Positions 1-8,123 of a stretch of DNA of 26,875 nucleotides are shown piece by piece. Below the pieces are notes generated by a model that did not search any database, was not told the origin of the DNA, and saw only the letters and a program-made list of their open reading frames with translations. Location of the stretch: assembly GCA_016713535.1 (NCBI GenBank), contig JADJOY010000053.1, positions 1-26,875 on the forward strand, in the 5' to 3' direction. How positions within the stretch are numbered: position 1 is the first letter of the stretch; each line of letters starts with the position of its first letter. A program made the position numbers and the translations under genes. This DNA is from Deltaproteobacteria bacterium (GTDB lineage: Bacteria > JADJOY01).

Positions 1-9
1 CGCAAACTC

Positions 10-693
10 ATGAGCAATAATTTTAGAGGCAATGCTACGGTTTTTCGCCTACCTCCGTCAATCAGATCTCGTTGCGCGAGGAGGCGCGGCAACGCCCTGG
101 CCGCGCATGCGCTCGGGGACCAGGCGTGGAGAATCGTCACGCTGCTGCTCTTGGCGGTGCCGTACGACGCCTACGCCGCGGGCGGGAAGCTCCTGCTCTT
201 CCTGCTCGGGCCGTCGGTGGTGGCGCTCGCGGTGCCGCTCTACGTGCAGCGCGCCCGGCTCGCCGAGCGCGCGCTGCCGATCACGGCGGGGATCCTCGCG
301 GGTGCCGTGACCTCGATCGTGACCGCCACGCTCACCGCGAAGGGGCTCGGCGCGAGCCACGAGGTGGTGCTCTCGCTCGCGCCCAAGTCGGTGACCACGC
401 CGATCGCGATCGGCTTGAGCGAGCGGATCGGCGGCATCCCGCCGCTCACCGCGTGCGCCGTCGTGCTGACCGGTTGCATCGGCGCCGCGCTCGGGCCCGA
501 GCTCTGCCGCTGGATGGGGCTGCGCGACCCGGTCGCCACCGGGCTCGCGGTGGGGACCGCGTGCCACGGCATCGGCACCGCGCGGATGCTCGAGGCGGAC
601 GCCCTCGGCGGCGCGGTGGCCGGCTTGGCGATCGGCCTCAACGGCCTCGCCACCAGCGTGATCCTGCCGCTGGTGCTGCGCTGGATCGGGTGA
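10..693 (+). CDS. LrgB/CidB-family membrane protein, N-terminus altered
   Basis: Integral inner-membrane protein of the LrgB/CidB family, which is linked to murein hydrolase export or small-metabolite efflux and usually works with a small LrgA-type partner; none is visible here. From about residue 45 the sequence is strongly family-like: a PYDAY..GG..LLLFLLGP segment, VALAVPLY, SVTTPIAIGLSERIGG, then GTACHGIGTARMLE and the closing NGLATSVILPL helix. The first 40 or so residues are not family-like: they are basic, not hydrophobic, and coded by DNA whose first 60 bases are clearly AT-richer than the rest. The expected first membrane helices are missing, so the start at 10 is doubtful and the gene is probably 5'-truncated or frameshifted. 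It converges on the minus-strand hdhA gene, with a palindromic repeat between the two stops. Family confident; exact role not. Confidence 0.8.
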   Translation: MSNNFRGNATVFRLPPSIRSRCARRRGNALAAHALGDQAWRIVTLLLLAVPYDAYAAGGKLLLFLLGPSVVALAVPLYVQRARLAERALPITAGILAGAVTSIVTATLTAKGLGASHEVVLSLAPKSVTTPIAIGLSERIGGIPPLTACAVVLTGCIGAALGPELCRWMGLRDPVATGLAVGTACHGIGTARMLEADALGGAVAGLAIGLNGLATSVILPLVLRWIG

Positions 694-700
694 TCCCTGG

Positions 701-771
701 CTGGAGGGCGGCCGCTTCGTCGGCCGCCCCAACCCCGTCTTGGGGTCGTCGACGAAGCGACGACCCTCCAG
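701..771. repeat. REP-like palindromic repeat, copy A
   Basis: A 71-bp element with perfect 8-bp ends (CTGGAGGG / CCCTCCAG). Inside are a GGCGGCCG/CGGCCGCC hairpin (709-728), an outer CGCTTCGTCG/CGACGAAGCG pair (713-722 with 750-759) and a CCCCAA../TTGGGG pair. It starts 7 bp after the lrgB stop and ends 17 bp before the hdhA stop, so it could also act as a bidirectional terminator. The same left arm recurs at 5658 and 9221. Confidence 0.85.
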
Positions 772-788
772 ACCGAGCGGGCCTGGGT

Positions 789-1556
789 TCAGTCGAGCTC
801 TTGGACCCCGCCGCCGCTCACGGTCAGCACCTGGCCGCTCACCCACGAGCTCGCCGGCGAGCACAGGAAGAGCGCCGCGTGCGCGATGTCGCGGGTCTCT
901 CCGAGCCGTCCGAGCGGCGTGTGCCGGAGCATCGCCTTCTCGATCTCGGGTGTGAGCACACTCATGAGCGCCGCGGTCTTGATCGCGCCGGGCGCGATGG
1001 CGTTGACACGGATCCCGCGCGGACCGAGGTCGAACGCGACGTTGCGGGTGAGGTGGTTCGCGGCCGCCTTGGACGACGCGTAGGACGCCATGTTCACGTT
1101 CTTGTTCTCACCCGCCATCGAGCTGATGTTCAGCACCGCGCCGCCACCCGCCTTCTCGATGTGCGGCGCACAGAGCTGGATCAGGTGGAACATGGAGAAC
1201 ACGTTGAGCTCGTAGGCTCGAACGAAGGTCTCCATCGGCATGTCGAACGGCTTGGGACCGCCGCCGCCCGCGTTGTTCACCAGCACGGAGATCTTGCCGA
1301 AGCGCGCGATCGCCGCCTCGACAAGCCCCGCCCGCGCCACCGCGGCGGTGACGTCGCACGCGGCGGCGTGAGCGCGGCCGCCCGCGCGGACGATCGCGTC
1401 CGCCGCTTCGGTAGCGGTCTCGAGCTTCAGGTCGCTCACCACCACCGCGGCGCCCGCCGCGGCGAAGAGCTCGGCGATCGCACGGCCGATCCCCGCGCCG
1501 CCGCCCGTGACGATGGCCACCTGGCCGTCGAGCCGAAAAGCATCCTCGAGCTTCAT
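789..1556 (-). CDS. hdhA: 7-alpha-hydroxysteroid dehydrogenase-like SDR oxidoreductase
   Basis: Cytoplasmic NAD(P)-dependent short-chain dehydrogenase, 255 aa, the same length as E. coli HdhA, which oxidises the 7-alpha-hydroxyl of bile acids. Seen: Rossmann motif TGGGAGIG (residues 17-24), NNAGGGGPKPFDMPM (94-108), and the catalytic Ser145/146, Tyr159, Lys163 set in ISSMA and YASSK. The C-terminus (SSWVSGQVLTVSGGGVQEL) also matches HdhA closely as I remember it, so the similarity goes well beyond the generic FabG-like fold. The ATG is preceded by a GGGAGAGAG ribosome binding site. It lies 61 bp downstream of the acyl-CoA ligase on the same strand, probably one operon. The substrate may be another hydroxysteroid or a beta-hydroxyacyl compound; a general SDR role cannot be excluded. 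The reading frame is intact. Confidence 0.88.
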   Translation of the reverse strand: MKLEDAFRLDGQVAIVTGGGAGIGRAIAELFAAAGAAVVVSDLKLETATEAADAIVRAGGRAHAAACDVTAAVARAGLVEAAIARFGKISVLVNNAGGGGPKPFDMPMETFVRAYELNVFSMFHLIQLCAPHIEKAGGGAVLNISSMAGENKNVNMASYASSKAAANHLTRNVAFDLGPRGIRVNAIAPGAIKTAALMSVLTPEIEKAMLRHTPLGRLGETRDIAHAALFLCSPASSWVSGQVLTVSGGGVQELD

Positions 1557-1617
1557 CGTTCGTCTCTCTCCCGCGTGAAGAGAAGCGGCGAGCCTCGTCG
1601 CCCGACGCCCGTGGCGG

Positions 1618-3231
1618 CTAGCCCCACGTCCAGTCCTTGTAGCGGTCGCGCAGGCTCGCCTTCAGGAACTTGCCCGTCGAGGTGCGGGGGATCGCGTCGA
1701 TGAAGACGAACGCGTCGGGCATCCACCACTTGGCGATCTTGGTCTCGAGGAAGGCGCGCAGGGCGCTCTCGTCGACGTCGCTGCCCTCCTCGCGCACCAC
1801 CACCGCGAGCGGGCGCTCGTCCCACTTGGGGTGCGGCACCGCGATCACCGCCGCCTCCTTCACGCCCGGATGCGCCATGAGGGTGTTCTCGAGGTCCACC
1901 GAGCTGATCCACTCGCCGCCCGACTTGATGAGGTCCTTGGTGCGGTCGGTGAGCTTCACGTAGCCGTCGGCGTCGATGGTCGCGACGTCGCCGGTGCGGA
2001 ACCAGCCGTCGCCGGTCCACTTCTCCTCGGGGTCGTCGAGGCGGTAGTAGCTGCCCGCCACCCACGGCCCGCGCACCTGCAGCTCGCCCATGGTCTTGCC
2101 GTCCCACGGCGCCTCGCCGTCCTCGGCGATCACCCGGCACTCGACGAAGGGCGCCGGGATCCCCTGCTTGGCGCGGTAGACGTATTGCTCGTCGGCGGGC
2201 CTGTCGAGGAGGTGGTCCTTCACGTAGCTCACGGTGCCGAGCGGCGCGGTCTCGGTCATGCCCCACGCCTGGATCAGCTTCCAGCCGAGCCGATCGAACT
2301 CGCGGATCATGCTCTCGGGCGGCGCCGAGCCGCCCACCGCCATGCGCAGCCCGGGCTCGGTCTTCCAGCGGCCCACGTTCTTGTTCATGGCGTCGAGCAT
2401 CCCCATCCAGATGGTGGGGACGCCCGCCGACATCGTGACCTTCTCGGAGACGAAGAGATCGAGGAGCTGGTCGGGGGTGAGGTGCGGCCCCGGGAACGCG
2501 ATCTTGGCGCCCACCATCACCGCCGTGAACGGCAGCCCCCACGCGTTGGCGTGGAACATCGGCACCACCGGCGTGACGACGTCTCTCTGGCAGAGCGCCA
2601 GCGTGTCGACGAGCCCGGCGACGAACGTGTGCAGCACGATCGCGCGGTGCGAATAGACGACGCCCTTGGGCTTGCCCGTGGTGCCCGACGTGTAGCACAT
2701 GCCCGCCGCCTCGTTCTCGTCGAGGACCGGCGGCGTGAAGTCGCCGCTCGCGGTGGCGAGGAAGTCGTCGTAGCTCACGTAGGGGGCCGGCACCGGCTTC
2801 CCGGTGAGCGGCACCACGATGACCTTCTCGAAGCGGTGCTTGTCCTTCCACGGCTCGTAGAGCGGCAGCAGCACGTCGTCGACGATCAGGAAGCGGTCCT
2901 CGGCGTGGCCGGCGATGTAGGCGATGTCGTCGGGGTGGAGCCTCAGGTTGAGGGTGTGCAGCACGCCACCCGCCGCCGGGATCCCGAAGTAGGCCTCCAG
3001 GTGCCAGGCGTGGTTCCACATCAGCGTGGCCACCCGGTCGCCGCGTCCGAGCCCGGCGCGCGTGAGCGCGTCCGCGAGCGCCAGCGCGCGGCGGTGGAAG
3101 TCGCCGTAGGTGGTGCGGTGGAGCGACTTGTCGGGCATCCGCGAGCAGATCTCGCGGTTCGCGAAGAGCCGCCCGGCGCGATCCAGGATCGTCGTCAAGG
3201 TGAGCGGGAAATCCATCATCTGACCGCGCAT
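1618..3231 (-). CDS. AMP-binding medium/long-chain acyl-CoA ligase (AlkK-like)
   Basis: 537-aa acyl-CoA synthetase of the ANL superfamily; activates a carboxylic acid to the acyl-AMP and then the CoA thioester in the cytoplasm. Seen: P-loop-like YTSGTTGKPKGVVYSHRA (around residue 195), PVVPMFHANAWGLPF, GGSAPPESMIREF, the A5 motif QAWGMTET, the A7/A8 region GDGWFRTGDVATIDADGYVKLTDRTKDLIKSGGEW (described in parts: TGDVATID, DRTKDLIKSGGEWIS), and the catalytic A10 lysine in RTSTGKFLK. Length and motif wording resemble the AlkK/medium-chain subgroup. The start at 3231 is supported by a GGAGGAG ribosome binding site (complement of 3236-3242), 5 nt before the ATG. It is the first gene of a probable operon with hdhA and diverges from the diguanylate cyclase gene. 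Chain length or steroid side-chain specificity cannot be read from the sequence. Confidence 0.9.
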   Translation of the reverse strand: MRGQMMDFPLTLTTILDRAGRLFANREICSRMPDKSLHRTTYGDFHRRALALADALTRAGLGRGDRVATLMWNHAWHLEAYFGIPAAGGVLHTLNLRLHPDDIAYIAGHAEDRFLIVDDVLLPLYEPWKDKHRFEKVIVVPLTGKPVPAPYVSYDDFLATASGDFTPPVLDENEAAGMCYTSGTTGKPKGVVYSHRAIVLHTFVAGLVDTLALCQRDVVTPVVPMFHANAWGLPFTAVMVGAKIAFPGPHLTPDQLLDLFVSEKVTMSAGVPTIWMGMLDAMNKNVGRWKTEPGLRMAVGGSAPPESMIREFDRLGWKLIQAWGMTETAPLGTVSYVKDHLLDRPADEQYVYRAKQGIPAPFVECRVIAEDGEAPWDGKTMGELQVRGPWVAGSYYRLDDPEEKWTGDGWFRTGDVATIDADGYVKLTDRTKDLIKSGGEWISSVDLENTLMAHPGVKEAAVIAVPHPKWDERPLAVVVREEGSDVDESALRAFLETKIAKWWMPDAFVFIDAIPRTSTGKFLKASLRDRYKDWTWG

Positions 3232-3341
3232 GAGTCTCCTCCGGTGTCGGGTGCCGCCGAGCGGCGAGCCGCGAATACTACGGCCGTTAGAGGCATTTTG
3301 GTTTGCGCGCCGCGTCAGCCCCTGCTTTCCTACGCCGCGCG
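3232..3341. promoter_or_regulatory. divergent promoter region, ligase operon / GGDEF gene
   Basis: A 110-bp gap between the divergently transcribed acyl-CoA ligase and GGDEF genes must hold both promoters unless they are distal. A relatively AT-rich stretch lies at about 3275-3305. A strong ribosome binding site for the minus-strand gene is at 3236-3242. I see no convincing -35/-10 pair or operator palindrome. Confidence 0.4.
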
Positions 3342-4649
3342 ATGATGAAGCTCAGCCGCTCGAGACGGGCGTCGACCGCGCTGGTCTTCGGCGTGACGTT
3401 CCTGGGCGTGATCGTGATCACGTCCGTGCAGATCACGCGCAGCCTGATCTCCACCAGCGCGGCGCTCACCCGCTCGCACTGGCTGCTCGGCCAGATCTCG
3501 CTCACGCGCGCGCTGCTCGTGCAGGTCGACGAGGCCGTCGACGCGTACGTCCTCACCGGCCGCGCCGAGACCCTCGTGCCCTACGAAGCCGCGCGCGAGG
3601 AGCTGGGCGGCGTCGTCGACGAGCTCGCGCGGCAGCTCGCGGAGGAGCGCCTGGGCGACGCCGAGGCGCTGGCCGACCTGACGAAGGATAAGCTCGCGCT
3701 CGCGGCGGAGCTGGTGAAGGTCCGCTCGACGCTCGGCTTCGACGCCGCGCGCCGTGCCTTCCTCGACCCGCGTCGCGAGGAGGTCGTGCGGCGGGTGACC
3801 GCCCTGCTCACGACGATGAGCGATCAGGTCCGCGCCGCGACCGAGCACCGCGCCCAGGGGCGCGCCTTCCGCGCCCAGATCGAGGTCGTGGTCGTGGTGC
3901 TGGGCGGCGTGCTGTCGTTCGTGCTGGTGGCGTTCGCGGTCCACATGCTGCGGCGCGAGATCTCCGATCGGCGGCGCGCCGAGCGCGCCGTGGAGGAGAA
4001 CGCGGCGCTCTTGCAGTCCGTCACCGACGGCACCGCCGACCTGGTGTTCCTCAAGGACCTCGACGGCCGCTTCCGCATGGTGAACCCCGCGTTCGCCCAC
4101 TCGCTCGAGGCGACTCCCGACCAGCTCCTCGGGCGCTTCGATCGCGAGGTGCTGCCGCCGCCCGAGCCGGACGCCGATCCGCGTGGCAGCGACACCTCGG
4201 TGGTGCGCGACGGCCGCCCCGTGTCGTTCGAGGAGACGCGCATCATCGGCGGTTACGCGCGCACGTTCCTCTCGACCAAGGCGCTGCAGCGCAACGCCGA
4301 CGGCCAGCCGATCGGCATCATCGGCATCGCCCGCGACATCACCGACCGCATCCGCGCCGAGGCCGAGCTGCGCGACAGCGAGCAGCGCTTCCGCGCGCTC
4401 AGCACCGCCTCCCCCACCGGCATCTGGCGCTGCGACCCGCGCGGGCGCTGCACCTACACCAACCCGCAGTGGCAGCGGATGTCCGGGCTCAGCCACGAGA
4501 GTGCTCACGCCGTCCGGCGAGATCACCGGCTACGTCGGCACCGCCGACGACATCACCGAGCGGCGCATGGTGGAGGAGAGCCTGCGCACCGCGAACACGC
4601 GGCTCGAGCGCCAGCGGCGCGAGCTGCAGGTGCTCTCCGGCATGGGTGA
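3342..4649 (+). CDS. membrane sensor (CHASE3-PAS-PAS), N-terminal part of diguanylate cyclase
   Basis: N-terminal part of a membrane-bound signalling protein. Seen: a first membrane helix at about residues 12-30, a helical extracytoplasmic region of about 150 residues of CHASE3 type (VDEAVDAYVLTGRAETLVPYE), a second helix at about 181-201, then PAS1 (VTDGTADLVFLKDLDGRF to GIIGIARDITDR) and the start of a second PAS (ASPTGIWRCDPRGRCTYTNP to MSGLSHES). The frame is lost at about 4495-4503. Past that point the open frame is low-complexity and ends at 4649; the homology resumes in another frame with the end of a PAS domain. The start is set at 3342, with a second ATG directly after; an upstream TTG at 3303 would add non-family residues before the membrane helix. 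The protein probably senses an extracellular or redox cue for c-di-GMP control; the signal is unknown. Confidence 0.75.
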   Translation: MMKLSRSRRASTALVFGVTFLGVIVITSVQITRSLISTSAALTRSHWLLGQISLTRALLVQVDEAVDAYVLTGRAETLVPYEAAREELGGVVDELARQLAEERLGDAEALADLTKDKLALAAELVKVRSTLGFDAARRAFLDPRREEVVRRVTALLTTMSDQVRAATEHRAQGRAFRAQIEVVVVVLGGVLSFVLVAFAVHMLRREISDRRRAERAVEENAALLQSVTDGTADLVFLKDLDGRFRMVNPAFAHSLEATPDQLLGRFDREVLPPPEPDADPRGSDTSVVRDGRPVSFEETRIIGGYARTFLSTKALQRNADGQPIGIIGIARDITDRIRAEAELRDSEQRFRALSTASPTGIWRCDPRGRCTYTNPQWQRMSGLSHESAHAVRRDHRLRRHRRRHHRAAHGGGEPAHREHAARAPAARAAGALRHG

Positions 4650-6138
4650 GCTGCTGCAGGCGTGCGAGAGCTCCGACGAGGCGTATCCGATCGTCGAGAT
4701 CTCGATGGAGAAGCTGCTCGTCGGCACCACCGGCTGGATCGCGATGATCTCCGCGTCGCGCAACGCCGTCGAGCCGGTGCTGTCGTGGGGCGGCGCGCTG
4801 CACACCCCCGAGCCGTTCTCACCCGGCGAGTGCTGGGCGCTGAGGCGCGGCAAGCCGCACACGGTGCTGCGCCCGAGCGACGGTCCACGCTGCGCCCACC
4901 TCGACGAGTGGCCCGAGGGTGGCTACCTGTGCGTGCCGATGATGGCGCAGGGCGAGGCGCTCGGCGTGCTGCACGTGCGCGGGCTCGGCGAGGGCGAGTC
5001 GGCGATCGAACAGCAGCTCGTCGGCAACGCCGCCGACCACCTGGCGCTGGCGCTCGCCAACGTCCACCTGCGCGAGACGCTGCGCAACCAGTCGATCCGC
5101 GACCCGCTGTCGTCGGTCTACAACCGTCGGTTCATGGAGGAGTCGCTCGACCGCGAGGTGCAGCGGGCGCAGCGGCGCGGCTGGCCGATCGGGCTCATCA
5201 TGCTCGACCTCGACCACTTCAAGACGGTCAACGACACCTACGGCCACGAGGCCGGCGACGCGATCATCCGCGCCCTCGGCAGCTTCCTCCAGGCGCGCGT
5301 CCGGGCGAGCGACATCGTGTGCCGCTACGGCGGCGAGGAGTTCGTGGTCATCCTTCCCGAGTCGGCCGTGGGGCAGACCGTGCAGCGCGCCGAGCTCCTG
5401 TGCCGCGACCTGCGTGGCACCAGCTTCAAGGTGGACGATCGCGCGCTCGGGCCGATCACGCTCTCCGCGGGCGTGGCGGTGCTGCCCGACCACGCCGCCA
5501 ACGCCGCCGAGCTGCTGCGCACCGCCGACGCCGCGCTCTACCGCGCCAAGGAGAACGGCCGCGATCAGGTGGTGGTCGCCGAGGCGCGCGTGATCGACCC
5601 CAGCGAGCCGCCGCCCCCGCCCCGAGTCGCTGCGATCGACGTCTTCCTGACGAGAGGCTGGAGGGCGGCCGCTTCGTCGGCCGCCCCAACCCCACCCCGG
5701 GGTCGTCGGCGAAGCACGGCGCCGTCGGCGCCTGACCCTCCAGTCGGCCGCCGGGAATCGAGGGGGCGCGGCCCGGGTCGTGCGGGGATCGGCGGTGTCG
5801 CCGATGCTGGCGCCGGGTGCGTATCGCCGGGCACGCGACGCGTGCCCCTCCCGCCCGGCCAGGGCCTGGAGCGCGGACGCTCCGTCGGCCGCCGGGGATC
5901 GACGGCTCGGCGGCGCGGTCGCCCGCGTCGTATCGCCGGGCACGCGGCGCGTGCCCCTGCGCCACCCGCGTCGAACCGTAGGGGGCGGGGCCCGTCCCCG
6001 CCCGAACCGCCCGGGATCGGGGCCAGTCGCGATGTCGAGCACCGGGTCGGTGACGGAGCACCGACGCTCCAACGCCATCTCCCGTTCAATTCCGCGTCAC
6101 AGGGGCGTAAAACAGGTGCATGGACGCGCGCACCCTGA
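4501..6138 (+). CDS. diguanylate cyclase, C-terminal part (PAC-GAF-GGDEF)
   Basis: C-terminal half of the same gene, in another frame. Seen: the last strands of a PAS/PAC domain (VLTPSGEITGYVGTADDITE), a coiled linker, a GAF-like domain (roughly 4620-5080; GYLCVPMMAQGEALGVLHV) and a full GGDEF domain (DPLSSVYNRRF, LDLDHFKTVNDTYGHEAGD). The active site is GGEEF at about 5329-5343. An RASD inhibitory I-site (5302-5313) sits five residues before it, so product inhibition is expected. It should make c-di-GMP from two GTP at the membrane. The core ends near 5600. The open frame then runs through the palindromic repeats to 6138, so the annotated tail is very probably not real protein and a stop near 5650 has been lost. 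About 60 residues in the middle of PAS2 are missing at the junction with the upstream part. Confidence 0.8.
   Translation: MLTPSGEITGYVGTADDITERRMVEESLRTANTRLERQRRELQVLSGMGELLQACESSDEAYPIVEISMEKLLVGTTGWIAMISASRNAVEPVLSWGGALHTPEPFSPGECWALRRGKPHTVLRPSDGPRCAHLDEWPEGGYLCVPMMAQGEALGVLHVRGLGEGESAIEQQLVGNAADHLALALANVHLRETLRNQSIRDPLSSVYNRRFMEESLDREVQRAQRRGWPIGLIMLDLDHFKTVNDTYGHEAGDAIIRALGSFLQARVRASDIVCRYGGEEFVVILPESAVGQTVQRAELLCRDLRGTSFKVDDRALGPITLSAGVAVLPDHAANAAELLRTADAALYRAKENGRDQVVVAEARVIDPSEPPPPPRVAAIDVFLTRGWRAAASSAAPTPPRGRRRSTAPSAPDPPVGRRESRGRGPGRAGIGGVADAGAGCVSPGTRRVPLPPGQGLERGRSVGRRGSTARRRGRPRRIAGHAARAPAPPASNRRGRGPSPPEPPGIGASRDVEHRVGDGAPTLQRHLPFNSASQGRKTGAWTRAP
5658..5743. repeat. REP-like palindromic repeat, copy B
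   Basis: Starts with the same arm as copy A (CTGGAGGGCGGCCGCTTCGT), identical for the first 36 bases, and ends in CCCTCCAG. The right half is longer (86 bp in total) because of an inserted GGCGCCGTCGGCGCC-like stretch. It sits at the 3' end of the GGDEF gene, as copy A sits at the end of lrgB. Confidence 0.85.
5744..6119. repeat. non-coding patch of nested palindromes and REP half-copies
   Basis: No gene is supported here. A block of about 29 bp (CGTATCGCCGGGCACGCG onward) occurs twice, at 5820-5848 and 5929-5957. Each holds a perfect 9+1+9 palindrome, GGGCACGCG-N-CGCGTGCCC (5829-5847, 5938-5956), whose only difference is the central base. A further hairpin with an 8-bp stem, GGGCGGGG/CCCCGCCC, lies at 5983-6003. 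A diverged REP left arm starts at 5866 (CTGGAGCGCGGACGCTCCGT) and a REP right arm lies at about 6045-6072. The patch looks like a landing zone for several REP-type insertions, or a strong terminator/attenuator ahead of the lipoprotein gene at 6120. Confidence 0.7.
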
Positions 6139-8123
6139 CGGCGATCACGGTTGGTCTCGTTTCCCTCGGCCTCACCTCGTGCAGCAACGACGGCGGGGGC
6201 GGCGGTTCGCAGGCGCCCAAGGCGTCCGTCGCGCGCCGCATCGGCTCGGCCGCTGACCTGATCGGCGGCACCCGCGCCCAGGGCCGCACCGGCGACTGGC
6301 TGCTCGCCAACGACCGCATCCGCGTGATCGTCCAGGACGTGGACGCGGAGCGCTCGATCCACGGCATCTCCCAGTACGGCGGCACCATCCTCGACGCCGA
6401 CCTCGTCCGCGCCGCGGGGGAGCCGGGCAACGACCAGTTCGAGGAGCTGGCGCTGATGGTGAACCTGGAATCGACCCTCCACCCGACGGCGATCGAGGTG
6501 GTCGCCGACGGCAGCGACGGCGGCCCCGCCACGATCCGCGTCACCGGCACCGACGACCTCCTCGACTCCCTCAACTTCTCGTCGCAGGTCGCCGAGCTCG
6601 GCGGCGGGCTGGTGAAGCTGCCCTCCGCCTACGACGACCACGACCTGCCGGTCAGCATCGCCACCGAATACACACTCGCACCGGGCTCGAACGTGGTCGA
6701 GATCCGCACCACGATCCGCAACGACGCCTCCGGCCGCAAGCCCCCCACGCTGCACGTGCCGGTCGGCGACTCGCTGAGCGGCTCGGGACGGCTCGAGGCG
6801 TTCGTGCCGGGGCTCGGCTTCGGCGGCAACTTGACCGGCGAGCTCACGCTGCGCGGCGAGAGCGACTTCGTCGCCTTCACCGGCATCGACGAGGGCGCGG
6901 GGGTGAGCTACGGCTACGCGCCCGCGCCGCTGGGCGGCAACTCGAGCGTGAGTGCCTCGGGTCTGCACATCGTGCTGGGCGGCAACCGCGTCCTCAAGCT
7001 GCTGCTTGGCCTCGAGGACCCGCAGACCGCGATCCCGCCCGGCGAGTCGGCGCTCTTCGTGCGCTACTTCGTGGTCGGCGGCAGCGACATCGCCTCGGTC
7101 CAGGGCACGCTCCATTCCCTGCTCGGCGCGCGCATGGGCTCGGTGCGCGGCCGCGTCACCGTCGACGGCCAGCCGCTCACCGGCGCGCGCGTCGCGGCGC
7201 TCGCCACCTGGGGTGTCCCGGACCAGGCGAAGTGGAACGTCGTGAGCTCGTTCGAGACCGCCGCGGACGGCACGTTCTCCGGCACGCTCCCCGCCGAGCG
7301 CTACGTGCTCGAGGTCGACGCCACCGGGTATCCGTGGGACGGCGGCGGCGCGCCGACCCAGCACGAGATCGAGGTCACCGACACCGCCACCGCCGAGGTG
7401 GAGCTGGCGCTGCCCTCGACCGGCCACCTGCGCGTGAACGTCGCCGACGGCCCCACCGGCACCGCGCTGCCCGCGAAGATCAGCGTCGTCGGCAAGGACC
7501 CGAGCCCGCCGGCGATCCAGAAGCAGAACCTGCCGCTGCTCTCGAACCGCGCCGGGCTCTTCCGCGACGCCACCGGCGACGAGATCCCGCACGGGCTGGC
7601 GCGGGTCTTCAACGTGGACACGAGCGGCGACTCGGGCGACGTGCTCCTCGAACCGGGGCGCTACCGCGTGGTGGTGTCGCGCGGGCCCGAGTACTCGACC
7701 CACGACGAGGTGATCGAGGTGCGCGCCGGCAACACCACGAGCGTCGCCGCCAAGCTCACCCGCGTCGTCGACACCACCGGCTTCGTCACCGCCGACTTCC
7801 ACCAGCACCTGATCAACAGCTTCGACTCCAACATCTCGATCCCGCTGCGGGTGCGGACGCTGCTCGCCGAGGGGCTCGAGCACGCGGTCGCCACCGACCA
7901 CGACTTCCTCACCGACTTCGCGCCCACGGTCGCGAACCTGGGTGTGGCGAGCTGGCTCTCGAGCGGCATCGGCGAGGAGATCACCTCGCCCGACTACGGC
8001 CACTTCAACTCGTGGCCGCTCACGATCGAGACCAGCCGGATCGACGGCGGCGCCCTCGACTGGGGCGCGGGTCGCAACGCGGCGCCGGGGCCAACTTCCC
8101 GAGCCAGGGTGCGTTCGCCATGA
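6120..8123 (+). CDS. PHP-domain metallohydrolase lipoprotein, N-terminal part
   Basis: Exported lipoprotein: a signal peptide with lipobox LTSC (about residue 21) followed by a Gly-rich linker. Residues 40-340 form a beta-rich domain of unknown function (GDWLLANDRIRVIVQDV is its start). Residues 340-440 contain a carboxypeptidase-regulatory-like repeat (GRVTVDGQPLTGARVAAL) and a second beta-sandwich. From about residue 555 a PHP (CehA/McbA-like) metallohydrolase begins: ADFHQH (His about 561 and 563), VATDHDFL (about 592), then GEEITSPDYGHFN. These supply part of a multinuclear metal site. The true frame leaves this one at about 8085 and continues in the next entry. The likely role is hydrolysis of a phosphoester or related substrate at the cell envelope; the substrate is unknown. 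Confidence 0.75.
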   Translation: MDARTLTAITVGLVSLGLTSCSNDGGGGGSQAPKASVARRIGSAADLIGGTRAQGRTGDWLLANDRIRVIVQDVDAERSIHGISQYGGTILDADLVRAAGEPGNDQFEELALMVNLESTLHPTAIEVVADGSDGGPATIRVTGTDDLLDSLNFSSQVAELGGGLVKLPSAYDDHDLPVSIATEYTLAPGSNVVEIRTTIRNDASGRKPPTLHVPVGDSLSGSGRLEAFVPGLGFGGNLTGELTLRGESDFVAFTGIDEGAGVSYGYAPAPLGGNSSVSASGLHIVLGGNRVLKLLLGLEDPQTAIPPGESALFVRYFVVGGSDIASVQGTLHSLLGARMGSVRGRVTVDGQPLTGARVAALATWGVPDQAKWNVVSSFETAADGTFSGTLPAERYVLEVDATGYPWDGGGAPTQHEIEVTDTATAEVELALPSTGHLRVNVADGPTGTALPAKISVVGKDPSPPAIQKQNLPLLSNRAGLFRDATGDEIPHGLARVFNVDTSGDSGDVLLEPGRYRVVVSRGPEYSTHDEVIEVRAGNTTSVAAKLTRVVDTTGFVTADFHQHLINSFDSNISIPLRVRTLLAEGLEHAVATDHDFLTDFAPTVANLGVASWLSSGIGEEITSPDYGHFNSWPLTIETSRIDGGALDWGAGRNAAPGPTSRARVRSP

